From contig JBCCHV010000052.1 in the NCBI GenBank assembly GCA_039028635.1, forward strand, positions 1-48,661: 48,661 nt of DNA, given 5' to 3'. Source of the stretch: Acidobacteriota bacterium. Its GTDB lineage: Bacteria > Acidobacteriota > Thermoanaerobaculia > Multivoradales > JBCCEF01. This document shows positions 25,174 through 33,705 of the stretch, in pieces. Under the pieces are notes generated by a model. It was given only the letters and a program-made list of their open reading frames with translations. It was not told the DNA's origin and ran no database searches. The first letter of the stretch is position 1. Every line of letters starts with the position of its first letter. The position numbers and the translations under genes were made by a program.

Positions 25174-27000
25174 GTGAGGACGATTTCGGACGCTGCAACC
25201 ATGCTCGCCTTTTTGACCGCTGGCTTGCTGAGCCTGGCGTGTGGGGTGAGCTCCCCGTCGCTGCCGGATGCGCCGCCAGAGGCCGATGCCCGAGCCGTTC
25301 CGCGCGTGCTCCACTCGGTGACGCCTTCGGGCTGGTTCGAGCCCACCTTCTCGGAGTCGCACACCAGCCGCGATGGTCGCCTCCTGTTCTGGACGGTGGG
25401 CGGCAGGCCTTCGCTCCTCGACACGGAGTCTGGTGCGCTCTTGCCGGCGCCGGCGCAATTCGCCACTCAGCGCGGCGACCGCGATCTCGCCTTCTTCACC
25501 TTCTCGCCGTCGCGCACCTGGCTGGAGCTCGGAACGGGAACCGAACCACGGCCCATGGCCGATGCGCCGCCGCACCGAACCGCGGTGTGGAGCCGAGCCG
25601 GTGCCGAGGTGGCCTGGACGGAGCGCAGTCCCGAAGCAGGGGAACGCCTGGTGATCCGCCGGCAGGGCGCGACCGAGGAGCACGATCTCGAGGGCCCCGC
25701 GCGGGGCATGGTGTGGAGCGATGACGGCGATCAGCTCTTCGTGCTGGTCCAACAGCCCGATGGCTCCTGCACCTTGTTCGCCTACCGAGCGGGCGAAGGT
25801 TCCCACGCCATCCGCCGGGGACTCGATGCGCCGCTCTTTTGGAGTCCGATTGCTTATGCAGAGGATCCCGCGAGGGTGCTCGTGGCCCTGGCTTCTCCGG
25901 GCCCACCGGTCGCCGCCGAGCGTCACGCTCCCTTTTCCGATCGCGACCTCGATCTGTGGGCGGTGCGGATGGACGGATCGTTGCAGTACGTCGCCGGGGC
26001 TCCGAGCGCCGACGACTTCTCGCCGTCGATCGCTGATGGCCGCGTGACCTGGACCCGCAACGAAGTCGTCCAACAAGTCGTCCGCATGGCCGCTGGCGGT
26101 GGCCCGATGGAGGTGATCGCGCGCCACGGCCAGCTTCCCGTGTGGTCGCCGGACGGCGAGGCCATCGCATACACCGTCGGCCCCTGGCGCCTGGCCGACA
26201 TGGTGCTCAATCTCGATGCCTGGATCTCCACCATCGGTGTCGATGGCCGGGTTGGTCCGGGTCGGCCGCTCGTCGTGGGATGGCACGAGGACTTCACGCC
26301 GACATGGTCGCCGAACGGCCGGTGGATCGCCTACCACTCTCACCGCGCTCCGCAGCCGGTGTCGTCCTACTCGGAGCCAGGCAGCACGGACGACGTCTAC
26401 CTCAAGCGAGCGGACGTGCCGGAGGCTGCGGAGATTCGCCTCAGCGACTTCGGATTCGACGTCGGGATGGTCGATTGGTCGCCCGACTCCCGCAAGCTCG
26501 CCTTCTGCTCCCATCGCCACGACGAGGGCAATGCCTCCTCCGCCTGGGTGATCACCATCGACCCGACATCCGGAGAGCTCTTGGAGCAAATCCAGGTGAG
26601 GACGCCTGCGGGCGCCTTCGGTGTCGACAATGTCATCTTCGGACCCCAGGGCGAGCTCGCTCTGGTGACGAGCGAAGGAGACCAGCGCAAGGCCCTCTGG
26701 GTCCGGAGAAGCGAAGGAGGGCAGCCCGTCCGCATCGCCGAGTTCGAGAGCTCGACCATCGGCGACGTGGACTGGTCACCGGACGGAACGACCTTGTTGT
26801 TCTCGGGCCTGGCCGGCGAGCGCATGGGCCTGTGGGAGGTCGCCGCGACCGCCGCTATCGATGATGGCGCGAGCACCGCGCGACTCCTCGCCTTCGACCC
26901 TGGCGCCGACCTCGTGCATCCCCGCTTCTCGGACGACGGCCTGTGGCTGGCCGCCTCTCGGATTCAATGGCGCAAATCCCTGCTGAGCGCGCCGCTTTAG
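25174..27000 (+). CDS. Exported PD40 (TolB-like) beta-propeller protein
   Basis: A 608-aa protein. Start GTG at 25174 is fixed by AAAGGAG 8 bases upstream. The N terminus is a signal sequence ending LLSLACG, possibly a lipoprotein with Cys about residue 23, although the lipobox is imperfect. The body has repeated PD40/WD40-like motifs: SPDGEAIAYTV, SPNGRWIAYHS, SPDSRKLAFCS, SPDGTTLLFSG and SDDGLWLAA. Such propellers bind proteins or peptides in the periplasm. No tol-pal genes adjoin and no peptidase domain is fused. Its stop is 1 base from the stop of the convergent gene at 27002. Confidence 0.8.
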   Translation: MRTISDAATMLAFLTAGLLSLACGVSSPSLPDAPPEADARAVPRVLHSVTPSGWFEPTFSESHTSRDGRLLFWTVGGRPSLLDTESGALLPAPAQFATQRGDRDLAFFTFSPSRTWLELGTGTEPRPMADAPPHRTAVWSRAGAEVAWTERSPEAGERLVIRRQGATEEHDLEGPARGMVWSDDGDQLFVLVQQPDGSCTLFAYRAGEGSHAIRRGLDAPLFWSPIAYAEDPARVLVALASPGPPVAAERHAPFSDRDLDLWAVRMDGSLQYVAGAPSADDFSPSIADGRVTWTRNEVVQQVVRMAAGGGPMEVIARHGQLPVWSPDGEAIAYTVGPWRLADMVLNLDAWISTIGVDGRVGPGRPLVVGWHEDFTPTWSPNGRWIAYHSHRAPQPVSSYSEPGSTDDVYLKRADVPEAAEIRLSDFGFDVGMVDWSPDSRKLAFCSHRHDEGNASSAWVITIDPTSGELLEQIQVRTPAGAFGVDNVIFGPQGELALVTSEGDQRKALWVRRSEGGQPVRIAEFESSTIGDVDWSPDGTTLLFSGLAGERMGLWEVAATAAIDDGASTARLLAFDPGADLVHPRFSDDGLWLAASRIQWRKSLLSAPL

Positions 27001-27001
27001 C

Positions 27002-27574
27002 CTAGCGCCGCGGGGGAGAGGTGTCGCCGTAGAGGCGGCGGACGCTGATCTCGCCGTCGTAGGCCAGGTGCGGACAGGTGGCGGCAATGGCGCGGGCGGT
27101 CTCGAGGTCCGGCGCGATCAGGATGAAGTAGCCGGTGACCTGGGCGATCTCTTCGCCGGTCGGGCTTGCCGGCGGTTTGAGGTGCTCGCCGCCGGGCCTG
27201 AGTCGGGCGGCGGCGATGATCTTGCCCTCTTCGGCGAGCTCGGCGCCCCAGGCGGCGTACTCGGCGACCAGCTCGGGCATCGGCTTGTCCGTCGCCAGGG
27301 GGCGGGGCTCGGTGAGCAGCAGCAGGTAGTGGTCGCCGGCCGCCCGGGGCGGGGTCGACGTCTCGACCAGAGAGCGTCCCCACCAGCCGCCGAGGGCGGC
27401 GAGCAGACAGGCGGCGAGGAGCCAAGGGACCCTCGGTCGGCGGGGCGCGGGCCTGACCAGGCCGCGCTGGCGCAGCGCGCTGACGACGCGCTCTTCGAGG
27501 GCCGCCGGCGGCTCGAGGCGACTCGGAAGCTCGAGATCCGGGGGCAGGAGGTCGCGCTCGTCGGGGCGGCTCAT
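27002..27574 (-). CDS. Membrane-anchored YCII-domain protein, sigma factor partner
   Basis: A 190-aa protein. A charged cytoplasmic N terminus (1-48, LEERVVSALRQRGL) precedes one membrane helix (about 49-66, WLLAACLLAALGGWW). An extracytoplasmic YCII-like domain follows (about 80-185: HYLLLLTEPRP, LVAEYAAWGAELAEEGKIIA, VTGYFILIAPDLETARAIAA). The gene overlaps the ECF sigma gene by ATGA, the place usually held by an anti-sigma factor. No zinc HxxxCxxC motif is present. I infer a membrane anti-sigma-like protein whose sensor is a YCII domain; that function is not demonstrated. Confidence 0.7.
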   Translation of the reverse strand: MSRPDERDLLPPDLELPSRLEPPAALEERVVSALRQRGLVRPAPRRPRVPWLLAACLLAALGGWWGRSLVETSTPPRAAGDHYLLLLTEPRPLATDKPMPELVAEYAAWGAELAEEGKIIAAARLRPGGEHLKPPASPTGEEIAQVTGYFILIAPDLETARAIAATCPHLAYDGEISVRRLYGDTSPPRR

Positions 27575-28107
27575 GGGCTTTCTCCCGGGGATGCCTCGAG
27601 GTGTCGCCGAAGGGCACGGCGAGCTTCGAACAAGCGGCTCTTGGAAGTCCCCGGTGCGATGTCGAGGAGGGCCGCGATCTCGTCGTGGGTGAAGCCTTCG
27701 AGGTGGTAGAGGGCGAGGACCTCGCGCTGGCCCTGGGGCAGGGTGGCGACCAGCCGTTCGAGGTCGAGGCGCTGGTCCGGTGAGTTGCTGGCGGTTGCCG
27801 CTGGCGTTTCCGTGAGCTGGGGAGTCCGCCGCCTCAGCACCTCGCGGCAGCAGTTGAAGACGATGCCCGCCAGCCAGGTGCGCAGGGCTGACCGACCCTG
27901 AAACTCGGCGAGGCGCTCGGCGGCCCGGATCCAGGCTTCCTGAAGGGCGTCCTCGGCCTCGCTGCGTCGTCCACCGCAGGTACGCAGGGCGAGAGCCCAG
28001 AGGTAGGGCGTGTGCTGTCGATAGAGCCGCCGAAAGGCCTCTTCCGAGCCTTCCCTCAAGAACTGGTCGACGATGCGGGCCTCGCCCATGGCCCCATTCT
28101 CTTCCAT
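27571..28107 (-). CDS. ECF-family RNA polymerase sigma factor
   Basis: A 178-aa (172 if the second ATG at 28089 is used) sigma-70 family protein. Region 2: EEAFRRLYRQHTPYLWALAL and EAEDALQEAWIRAAERLAEF. Region 4: LPQGQREVLALYHLEGFTHD then EIAALLDIAPGTSKSRLFEA. The frame stays open upstream but without similarity. It overlaps the membrane YCII gene and is divergent from the secreted protein gene at 28229, which may be a target. Confidence 0.9.
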   Translation of the reverse strand: MEENGAMGEARIVDQFLREGSEEAFRRLYRQHTPYLWALALRTCGGRRSEAEDALQEAWIRAAERLAEFQGRSALRTWLAGIVFNCCREVLRRRTPQLTETPAATASNSPDQRLDLERLVATLPQGQREVLALYHLEGFTHDEIAALLDIAPGTSKSRLFEARRALRRHLEASPGESP

Positions 28108-28228
28108 GGCACTGGGTGACGGGGGCCGGCCAAAGGGTTCGATGGCCGCTGAGATCGAACCCATCCGGCGAGTCGGTCCACCCAGGAGAGACAACCATTC
28201 CGGTCGATCCGGAGGAAGGAGATCTCTC

Positions 28229-28846
28229 ATGACGCGGACGACGCGATTCTGGCTAGTGACCTTGATTTTCGCCCTGTTGGCGACCAGTACCTCGGCGCAG
28301 GCCTGGCGGCCGAAGGTTCCCGATCTCGAGAGTGAGATGGCCGGGGCCCTCGAGGCGGCTCCCGAGACCATCCGCGAACAGGCCGGGGTCTACGTCCTGA
28401 CGGCGACCGGCTACGAGCTGGCGCGGCCGAGCCGCAACGGCTTCCACTGCATCGTCGGGCGTAGCCAGAAGGATGCCTGGGAACCGCAGTGCCTCGATGC
28501 CGAGGGCTCGGCGACGCTGCTGCAGGAGATTCTGTTGCGCGGTGAGCTGATGATGGCCGGCAAGGAGGCCGCCGAGATCAAGGCCGAGCTGGCGGCGGCC
28601 TGGGCACGGGGAGATCTGCGCTCCCCCTCACGGCCGGGGATCAACTACATGCTGTCCCCCAACAACCGCGTGCCGGTGGCTCCGGACCGGGTGATCTCCT
28701 ACGGCGCCCACGTCATGTTCTACGCCCCCTACATGACGAATGAAGACATCGGCGGCGATCCGCGCGGCAAGAGCCCGGTGTTCATGGTCAACAGCGGTCG
28801 GCCGGGGGGTTACGTCATCGTGCCCGTGGGCGAGCACGGCGGCTGA
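28229..28846 (+). CDS. Secreted protein of unknown function
   Basis: A 205-aa protein starting at ATG 28229 with GGAGGAAGGAG 8 bases upstream. The signal peptide is FWLVTLIFALLATSTSAQA. The mature part has conserved-looking GFHCIVGRS, ISYGAHVMFYAPYMTNEDIG and GRPGGYVIVPVGE segments and two cysteines (in FHCIVG and PQCLD) that could form a disulfide. I do not recognise the family. It is divergent from the ECF sigma gene and may be regulated by it. A terminator follows. Confidence 0.75.
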   Translation: MTRTTRFWLVTLIFALLATSTSAQAWRPKVPDLESEMAGALEAAPETIREQAGVYVLTATGYELARPSRNGFHCIVGRSQKDAWEPQCLDAEGSATLLQEILLRGELMMAGKEAAEIKAELAAAWARGDLRSPSRPGINYMLSPNNRVPVAPDRVISYGAHVMFYAPYMTNEDIGGDPRGKSPVFMVNSGRPGGYVIVPVGEHGG

Positions 28847-28903
28847 CTTTTCGGCCGCCTGAGCGCGGACTCTTTTCCGACGCTGTTCTCGTGATGGGAT
28901 TCC

Positions 28904-28969
28904 CCGGGACTTTCGGGGCAACTCGCCGGGGCAACTCGCCGGGGCAGCTCTGGAGTCCCGGTGCTTTTT
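28904..28969 (+). terminator. Terminator with internal short direct repeats
   Basis: CCGGGACT (28904-28911) pairs with AGTCCCGG (28954-28961) and is followed by TGCTTTTTC. The loop carries a tandem GGGGCAACTCGCC repeat, two full units and a partial third. It ends the transcript of the secreted protein at 28229. Confidence 0.6.
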
Positions 28970-29002
28970 CTCACTCCGGCCGAGCCTTGGCCTTGCCGTC
29001 CC

Positions 29003-29668
29003 CTAACGTGGGACCTCGCCGAGGAGCTCGCCGTCGTCGTCGAGCTCGGGATAGGGCACGCCGAAGCGTTGGCAGCGCTCGGCGAGGATCGGGTAGGTCC
29101 ACTCGAAGAGGGTGCGGCGGTAGATCTCCGGGTCGAGGCGGCTCTGCTCATAGAGGCCGGCTTGTTGGCGCTGGCGCTGGGCTTCGAAGAGGATCAGCGC
29201 GTTGGCGACGGAGACGTTGAGGCTCGGCACCATGCCGAGCATCGGAATGACGATCCAGCCATCGGCGCGCATCGCCGCCTCCTGGGTGACGCCGTCCTTC
29301 TCTTGCCCGAGGAGCACCGCCGTGGGCCGCGTGAAGTCCGCCTGCCGGTAGTCGATGGCACCCTCCGCCGGGTGGGCAGCGAGGATCTGGAAGCCCTGCT
29401 CGCGGAGGGTGTCGTAGGCCGAGTGGATGTCGAGATAGGAGCGCACGCGCACCCATTTCCCGGTGCCGCTGGTGACCGCGTTGTGCAGTCTGGGCAGCTC
29501 ACCGGTCGGAGTCACGGCGTGGGCCTCGAAGACGCCGACGGCGTCACAGCTGCGCAAGATAGCCGAGAAGTTGTGAGCCTTGTGGACGTTCTCGAGCAGC
29601 ACCGTGAGGTCCGGTTGCCGGCGATCGAGGACGGAGCGGACGCGGTGAAAGCGTTGCGGGGTCGTCAT
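29003..29668 (-). CDS. trmH: tRNA (guanosine-18-2'-O)-methyltransferase
   Basis: A 221-aa SPOUT methyltransferase very like E. coli TrmH in length and sequence: RRQPDLTVLLENVHKAHN near the N terminus, then motif 2 PTAVLLGQEKDGVT and motif 3 IPMLGMVPSLNVSVANALIL followed by FEAQRQRQQAGLY. It methylates G18 in the tRNA D-loop using SAM. Start ATG at 29668. Convergent with the secreted-protein gene, divergent from the aldolase gene. Confidence 0.94.
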   Translation of the reverse strand: MTTPQRFHRVRSVLDRRQPDLTVLLENVHKAHNFSAILRSCDAVGVFEAHAVTPTGELPRLHNAVTSGTGKWVRVRSYLDIHSAYDTLREQGFQILAAHPAEGAIDYRQADFTRPTAVLLGQEKDGVTQEAAMRADGWIVIPMLGMVPSLNVSVANALILFEAQRQRQQAGLYEQSRLDPEIYRRTLFEWTYPILAERCQRFGVPYPELDDDGELLGEVPR

Positions 29669-29825
29669 GGTCTTCCGGGTTACAATGACGCCTTCCGGCG
29701 GGTGGGAGTTTCTCGCTTCTGCCGGCGACGCGGCACGACTCGTGTCTCTATCAGAACACGGCCCTTGATCGGAAATCGACGCCACCCGAAAGCGCCTCCG
29801 GTTGGGAGGAGACGAAGGGGAAACC

Positions 29826-30881
29826 ATGACCATCGAAAACATTCGCCAGCTTCTCGGAGCCGACGCCGACGATCTGCTCGGGCATTCGTGCGCCGTCTCG
29901 AAGGACGACCTCTACTTGCCGGGACCGGATCACATCGACCGCTCGTGGCGCGACTCGGACCGCAAGCCGCAGGTGTTGGTCAACCTGGCCCGGCTGCACG
30001 ACAGCGGTCGCCTGGCGGGCACCGGCTATCTCTCGATCCTGCCCGTCGATCAGGGCATCGAGCACTCCGGGGCGGCCTCCTTCGCCCCCAACCCGGCTTA
30101 CTTCGATCCCGCCAAGATCGTCGAGCTGGCGATCGAGGGCGGTTGCAACGCGGTGGCTTCGAGTCTTGGCGTGCTGGGAGCCGTGGCGCGTCGCTATGCC
30201 CACAAGATTCCCTTCCTGGTCAAGCTCAATCACAACCAGATGCTGACCCACCCGTCCTACTACAGCCAGGTGATCTACGCCCAGGTGGAGCAGGCCTGGG
30301 ACATGGGAGCCGCCGCCGTCGGCGCCACCGTCTACTTCGGCAGCGAAGACTGTGACCGCGAGCTGGTCGAGATCGCCGAGGCCTTCGCCCGCGCCCATGA
30401 ACTCGGCATGGTGACGGTGCTGTGGTGCTACCTGCGCAACAGTGCGTTCAAGAAGGACGGCACCGATTACCACGCGGCGGCGGACCTCACCGGCCAGGCG
30501 AACCACCTCGGCGTCACCATCGAGGCGGACATCGTCAAGCAGAAGATGGCGACCAACAACGGTGGTTATCCGGCGATCGGCTTCGGTCACACCCACGATC
30601 GGGTCTACGGCGATCTGGTTTCGGACCACCCGATCGACCTGGTGCGCTGGCAGGTGGTCAACTGCTACCAGGGGCGGGCCAGCCTGATCAACTCCGGGGG
30701 CGCTTCGAAGGGCGACAGCGACCTCGCCGACGCGGTGCGCACGGCGGTGATCAACAAGCGCGCCGGTGGTGCCGGCCTGATCTCCGGCCGCAAGGCCTTC
30801 CAGCGGCCGATGGCCGAAGGGGCGGCGCTGCTCCACGCCATCCAGGACGTCTACTTGGAGGACGGCGTCACCATCGCCTAG
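29826..30881 (+). CDS. fbaB: Class I fructose-bisphosphate aldolase (FbaB/DhnA type)
   Basis: A 351-aa protein matching E. coli FbaB (350 aa) in length and layout. Motifs: [51 protein letters not shown] and [11 protein letters not shown]. It cleaves fructose 1,6-bisphosphate to glyceraldehyde 3-phosphate and dihydroxyacetone phosphate through a lysine Schiff base. ATG at 29826 with AAGGGG upstream is chosen over TTG at 29802. Monocistronic, divergent from trmH. Confidence 0.93.
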   Translation: MTIENIRQLLGADADDLLGHSCAVSKDDLYLPGPDHIDRSWRDSDRKPQVLVNLARLHDSGRLAGTGYLSILPVDQGIEHSGAASFAPNPAYFDPAKIVELAIEGGCNAVASSLGVLGAVARRYAHKIPFLVKLNHNQMLTHPSYYSQVIYAQVEQAWDMGAAAVGATVYFGSEDCDRELVEIAEAFARAHELGMVTVLWCYLRNSAFKKDGTDYHAAADLTGQANHLGVTIEADIVKQKMATNNGGYPAIGFGHTHDRVYGDLVSDHPIDLVRWQVVNCYQGRASLINSGGASKGDSDLADAVRTAVINKRAGGAGLISGRKAFQRPMAEGAALLHAIQDVYLEDGVTIA

Positions 30882-30980
30882 GCGGCGGTCGCCGCCGGAC
30901 CTGGCTCGATCCCTGACCGGGAGCCTAGCGGTCTGTCGTTGGCCTCGGGACCCGTCCCTCTAGGGCCGGCTTACGGCGGA

Positions 30981-32297
30981 TCAAGGGCGGTTGGCGATTT
31001 GCCGTCGGTAGCGTGCGATTTGGCGAAGCAGGTCGCTGGATTCGAATGCCGTGGAGCGGATATCGCTGGCCGGCGAGGCGAACTCGCGGAAGGTGACCTT
31101 CCGATCGACGTTGGTCAGGCTCGAAAGATCTGCATAGGCAAGCAGGTTCTGGGTCTCGTGATGCTCGGCGGCGGTTTGTGCCCACACCTCGGCAGCATCG
31201 AGCAGGCGGTGGGCCTCGTCAAACTGCCACGAGCCCAGGAGTCGGTCGAGCTCGAGGTCGAGGGCGGGAAGTTCACGCACCACCTGCCAGAGGCGCCAAC
31301 CCTGCTCGCCTTCGTCGTGCGCCAGAGAGAGCACCCGCTGGGTCGAAAGGAGGCTCTGAAACTGGGCGTGCCAGCGGCACCAGTCGATCAGCCTGCGGCG
31401 CGCGGAATGGCGGTTGTGAAAGGCGGCTTCGGCGTCGGAACGATAGCGCCAGCTCGGTGAGGTGGCCAGCCAGGTTCCCGAGGGGTGCTGTTCGAGAACC
31501 GCCTCCTCCTGCTCCGCCTCCGCCATGAGGACTCGACCGGCGATCGGAGGCCAGAGGTGTCCCACGGGAATCGTCGAGTCGGGAAGACGGGGCGAGCTCC
31601 TGACACCGCTGCCGGGATCTCGCTTCAGAAGGCTCTCGCGGGCGTCCGAGAGGTCGAGCCCTTGCAGCTCGGCGAGGAGTTGATCGGGATCGTGGTCCTC
31701 AGGATTCAGCTCCGCCAAAGCGCCACTCTGGAGCATCACCTTGAGTCGTTCGAGAGCCAATCGAACCGCCAAAACATAGGTCGCGCGCACGCCGGATCCG
31801 GTCGTCGCGAGAGTCCCAGTGATGCCGATCAGCGGCTCGAGGCCGAGACGGGACCGGATCTCGGCAAGGGGTAGCGCCTCCGGAAGGTCGCGCTTGTTGG
31901 CTTGCAGCAAGAAGGCGGCCGGCGGGTCGAGATGCTCGATCTGCTGGCGCAGCTCGCGCAGCGGCTCGCGGGCTGCGTCGCAGCCCGCGGGCGACGAGTC
32001 GACGACGAAGACGACCGCATCGGCGGCTTCGAGAAGATGTCGACGCCGGGCCAGGAGGGTTCTCTGCCCGGGTACGGTGACCAGGCTGCACTGCAGGATT
32101 TTGCCCTGGAAATTGCCGCCGGAGTGCTCGAGCCAGTCGAAGAAGGTCGTCCGCCCTGCGACTTCTTTGGGGGTCTCGGTCTTGCCGCCCAACAGCTCGG
32201 CGAGGGAGCGGAGGGTCGTGGTCTTGCCCGCTTCGCTGGCGCCGTCATAGGCGATTCGCAGGGAGAAACTGTTGGTCTCTGGGTCGAATTTGGGCAT
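30981..32297 (-). CDS. MglA-like small GTPase with long C-terminal extension
   Basis: A 438-aa protein. The N-terminal about 195 residues are a Ras-like G domain closest to MglA: G1 YDGASEAGKTT (17-27), G3 TVPGQ (74-78, Gln context as in MglA), FVVDSS, and G4 NKRD (134-137). The remaining about 240 residues form a separate region I do not recognise: a linker, a PEP-like strand segment around PVGHLWPPIAGRVLM, then a helical tail with several Trp. The start faces a roadblock gene across a 233-base divergent region, so the pair probably form a GTPase and GAP/scaffold system for polarity or signalling. The extension may be an output domain. Confidence 0.8.
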   Translation of the reverse strand: MPKFDPETNSFSLRIAYDGASEAGKTTTLRSLAELLGGKTETPKEVAGRTTFFDWLEHSGGNFQGKILQCSLVTVPGQRTLLARRRHLLEAADAVVFVVDSSPAGCDAAREPLRELRQQIEHLDPPAAFLLQANKRDLPEALPLAEIRSRLGLEPLIGITGTLATTGSGVRATYVLAVRLALERLKVMLQSGALAELNPEDHDPDQLLAELQGLDLSDARESLLKRDPGSGVRSSPRLPDSTIPVGHLWPPIAGRVLMAEAEQEEAVLEQHPSGTWLATSPSWRYRSDAEAAFHNRHSARRRLIDWCRWHAQFQSLLSTQRVLSLAHDEGEQGWRLWQVVRELPALDLELDRLLGSWQFDEAHRLLDAAEVWAQTAAEHHETQNLLAYADLSSLTNVDRKVTFREFASPASDIRSTAFESSDLLRQIARYRRQIANRP

Positions 32298-32530
32298 ATT
32301 GGGCTTCAGAGCGAGGGATTGGGGCCGAACCCATCGGAATGCTAACTCAATCCTCTTTCGGGCCTAAAAAAACACCTCGACCGGATTTTCCCGAGATTTG
32401 CACTCATGAATTTTATGTAGAGTGATTTAAAATTTCCTAATCAGATGAGGTAGAGTGGCATCGTGAGCTTCGGCTTGCAAGTGTCGGTGAGCACTTACAT
32501 TCTGTTCGATTGGAGGCCTGACGATGACTT
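32298..32530. promoter_or_regulatory. AT-rich divergent promoter region of the GTPase/roadblock pair
   Basis: The stretch 32365-32445 is markedly AT-rich for this window (runs of A, ATTTTATG, TTTAAAATTT). An eight-base direct repeat GTAGAGTG occurs at 32417-32424 and 32450-32457, 33 bases apart, about three helical turns. TAAAAT at 32428-32433 is a good -10 match for the plus strand without a clear -35. Probably promoters for both genes and a shared operator. Confidence 0.4.
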
Positions 32531-33601
32531 ATGTCTCGCTACGCCTCGGCGGCTCCTGCGATGGCTCTTCTTGAGATCCAGCAGGAGCGCGAGGTTCTTC
32601 CCGTAGCTCCCGAGAATACCCCCAACACGCTGGTGGTTTCGCGATCCCGCGACCTGCAGGAACTCCTTGAGCAGGTCGTCTCGACGACCAGCGCACGAGT
32701 CTGGATCTGCGATTCCGCCAACGAGGCTCTAGACGTCGTAGGAGATCAGGCTCCGAAGAATTTGATCTTCGATTCCCGCGAGGGAATCGGGGACGCTCTG
32801 GACGTGCTTTCGGCGCTGCCGGGGTGGGAGTGGTCACATCTCGCCTGTTTGTGCCATAACGCTGAAGATCTGGTACCCTTCGGATCGGGAGTTTCTTTCA
32901 TTGCTCCCGACCGCCTCGCGGAATTCCTGACCTCGAACCTGGAGCCCGATGACGCCGATTTTCGGCTGTCGACGGCGGATCTGGCAGACCTCTGCCGCTC
33001 CGGCGAGGGTTCCTTGGTTCTGCGATTCGGTTTCCCCGGCTCCGATCATGAGATTGCGGAGCTGCAGATCGTCAGGGGGAAGGTCGTGCAGGCGGTAGCA
33101 GGCAGTTTGTTTGGACTTCCAGCTTTGCTGGCGGTTCTTTCTCAGCGCCCTGAGACGGTCTCGGTGCGCCCTTTGCAGCAGCTTCTTCCGGAGGCCGAAC
33201 TGAATGAGGAAGCTGCGTTCGATTTGATCGAAAGGAAAGTCCAAATGGCACAGGTCAATCTGGATAAGTTGACGGAAATCGATGGTTTCGTGGGAGCTTG
33301 CCTGGTCGATAGCGAGAGTGGGATGACCCTCGGAGCGGCGGGTGGCGGCATGCTGAACATGGAAGTTGCCGCGAGCGGCAACAGCGAGGTGGTCAAGGCC
33401 AAGAACAAGACGATGGATGCCCTGGGCCTCGACGACTCGATCGAGGACATCCTGATCACCCTCGGTGGCCAGTACCACCTGATCCGGCCGCTGGCGAAGG
33501 ACAAGACGATGTTCTTGTACCTGGCTCTCGACCGCAAGAAGTCCAATCTGGCTCTTGCCCGTCACTCCCTCAAGGCCTTCGAAGGTATCTTCAGCCTCTA
33601 G
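32531..33601 (+). CDS. Roadblock/LC7 (MglB-like) protein with receiver-like and DUF4388-like N terminus
   Basis: A 356-aa protein. Residues about 30-135 look like a degenerate receiver fold ([26 protein letters not shown]). Residues about 145-225 resemble a DUF4388/PATAN-type domain ([31 protein letters not shown]). Residues about 240-356 are a roadblock/LC7 domain ([20 protein letters not shown]). Divergent from the MglA-like GTPase, its likely partner. Start is uncertain: GGAGG (32512-32516) is ideally placed for ATG 32524, which opens only a 16-codon ORF ending at 32574; ATG 32531 or 32561 starts the protein. Confidence 0.75.
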   Translation: MSRYASAAPAMALLEIQQEREVLPVAPENTPNTLVVSRSRDLQELLEQVVSTTSARVWICDSANEALDVVGDQAPKNLIFDSREGIGDALDVLSALPGWEWSHLACLCHNAEDLVPFGSGVSFIAPDRLAEFLTSNLEPDDADFRLSTADLADLCRSGEGSLVLRFGFPGSDHEIAELQIVRGKVVQAVAGSLFGLPALLAVLSQRPETVSVRPLQQLLPEAELNEEAAFDLIERKVQMAQVNLDKLTEIDGFVGACLVDSESGMTLGAAGGGMLNMEVAASGNSEVVKAKNKTMDALGLDDSIEDILITLGGQYHLIRPLAKDKTMFLYLALDRKKSNLALARHSLKAFEGIFSL

Positions 33602-33608
33602 GTCTCGC

Positions 33609-33635
33609 GGGCTCCGCGGTGGTTCCGCGGAGCCC
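33609..33635 (+). terminator. Hairpin terminator after the roadblock gene
   Basis: Perfect 11-bp stem GGGCTCCGCGG / CCGCGGAGCCC with a 5-base loop, 8 bases past the stop. No T-run follows. Confidence 0.5.
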
Positions 33636-33705
33636 CGGCAGTTCCCTACCCTCTCTCCGAGAACGCTCCCACCATCGGCCTCGCGGCCTCCCAGGCCGCC
33701 GGCGT

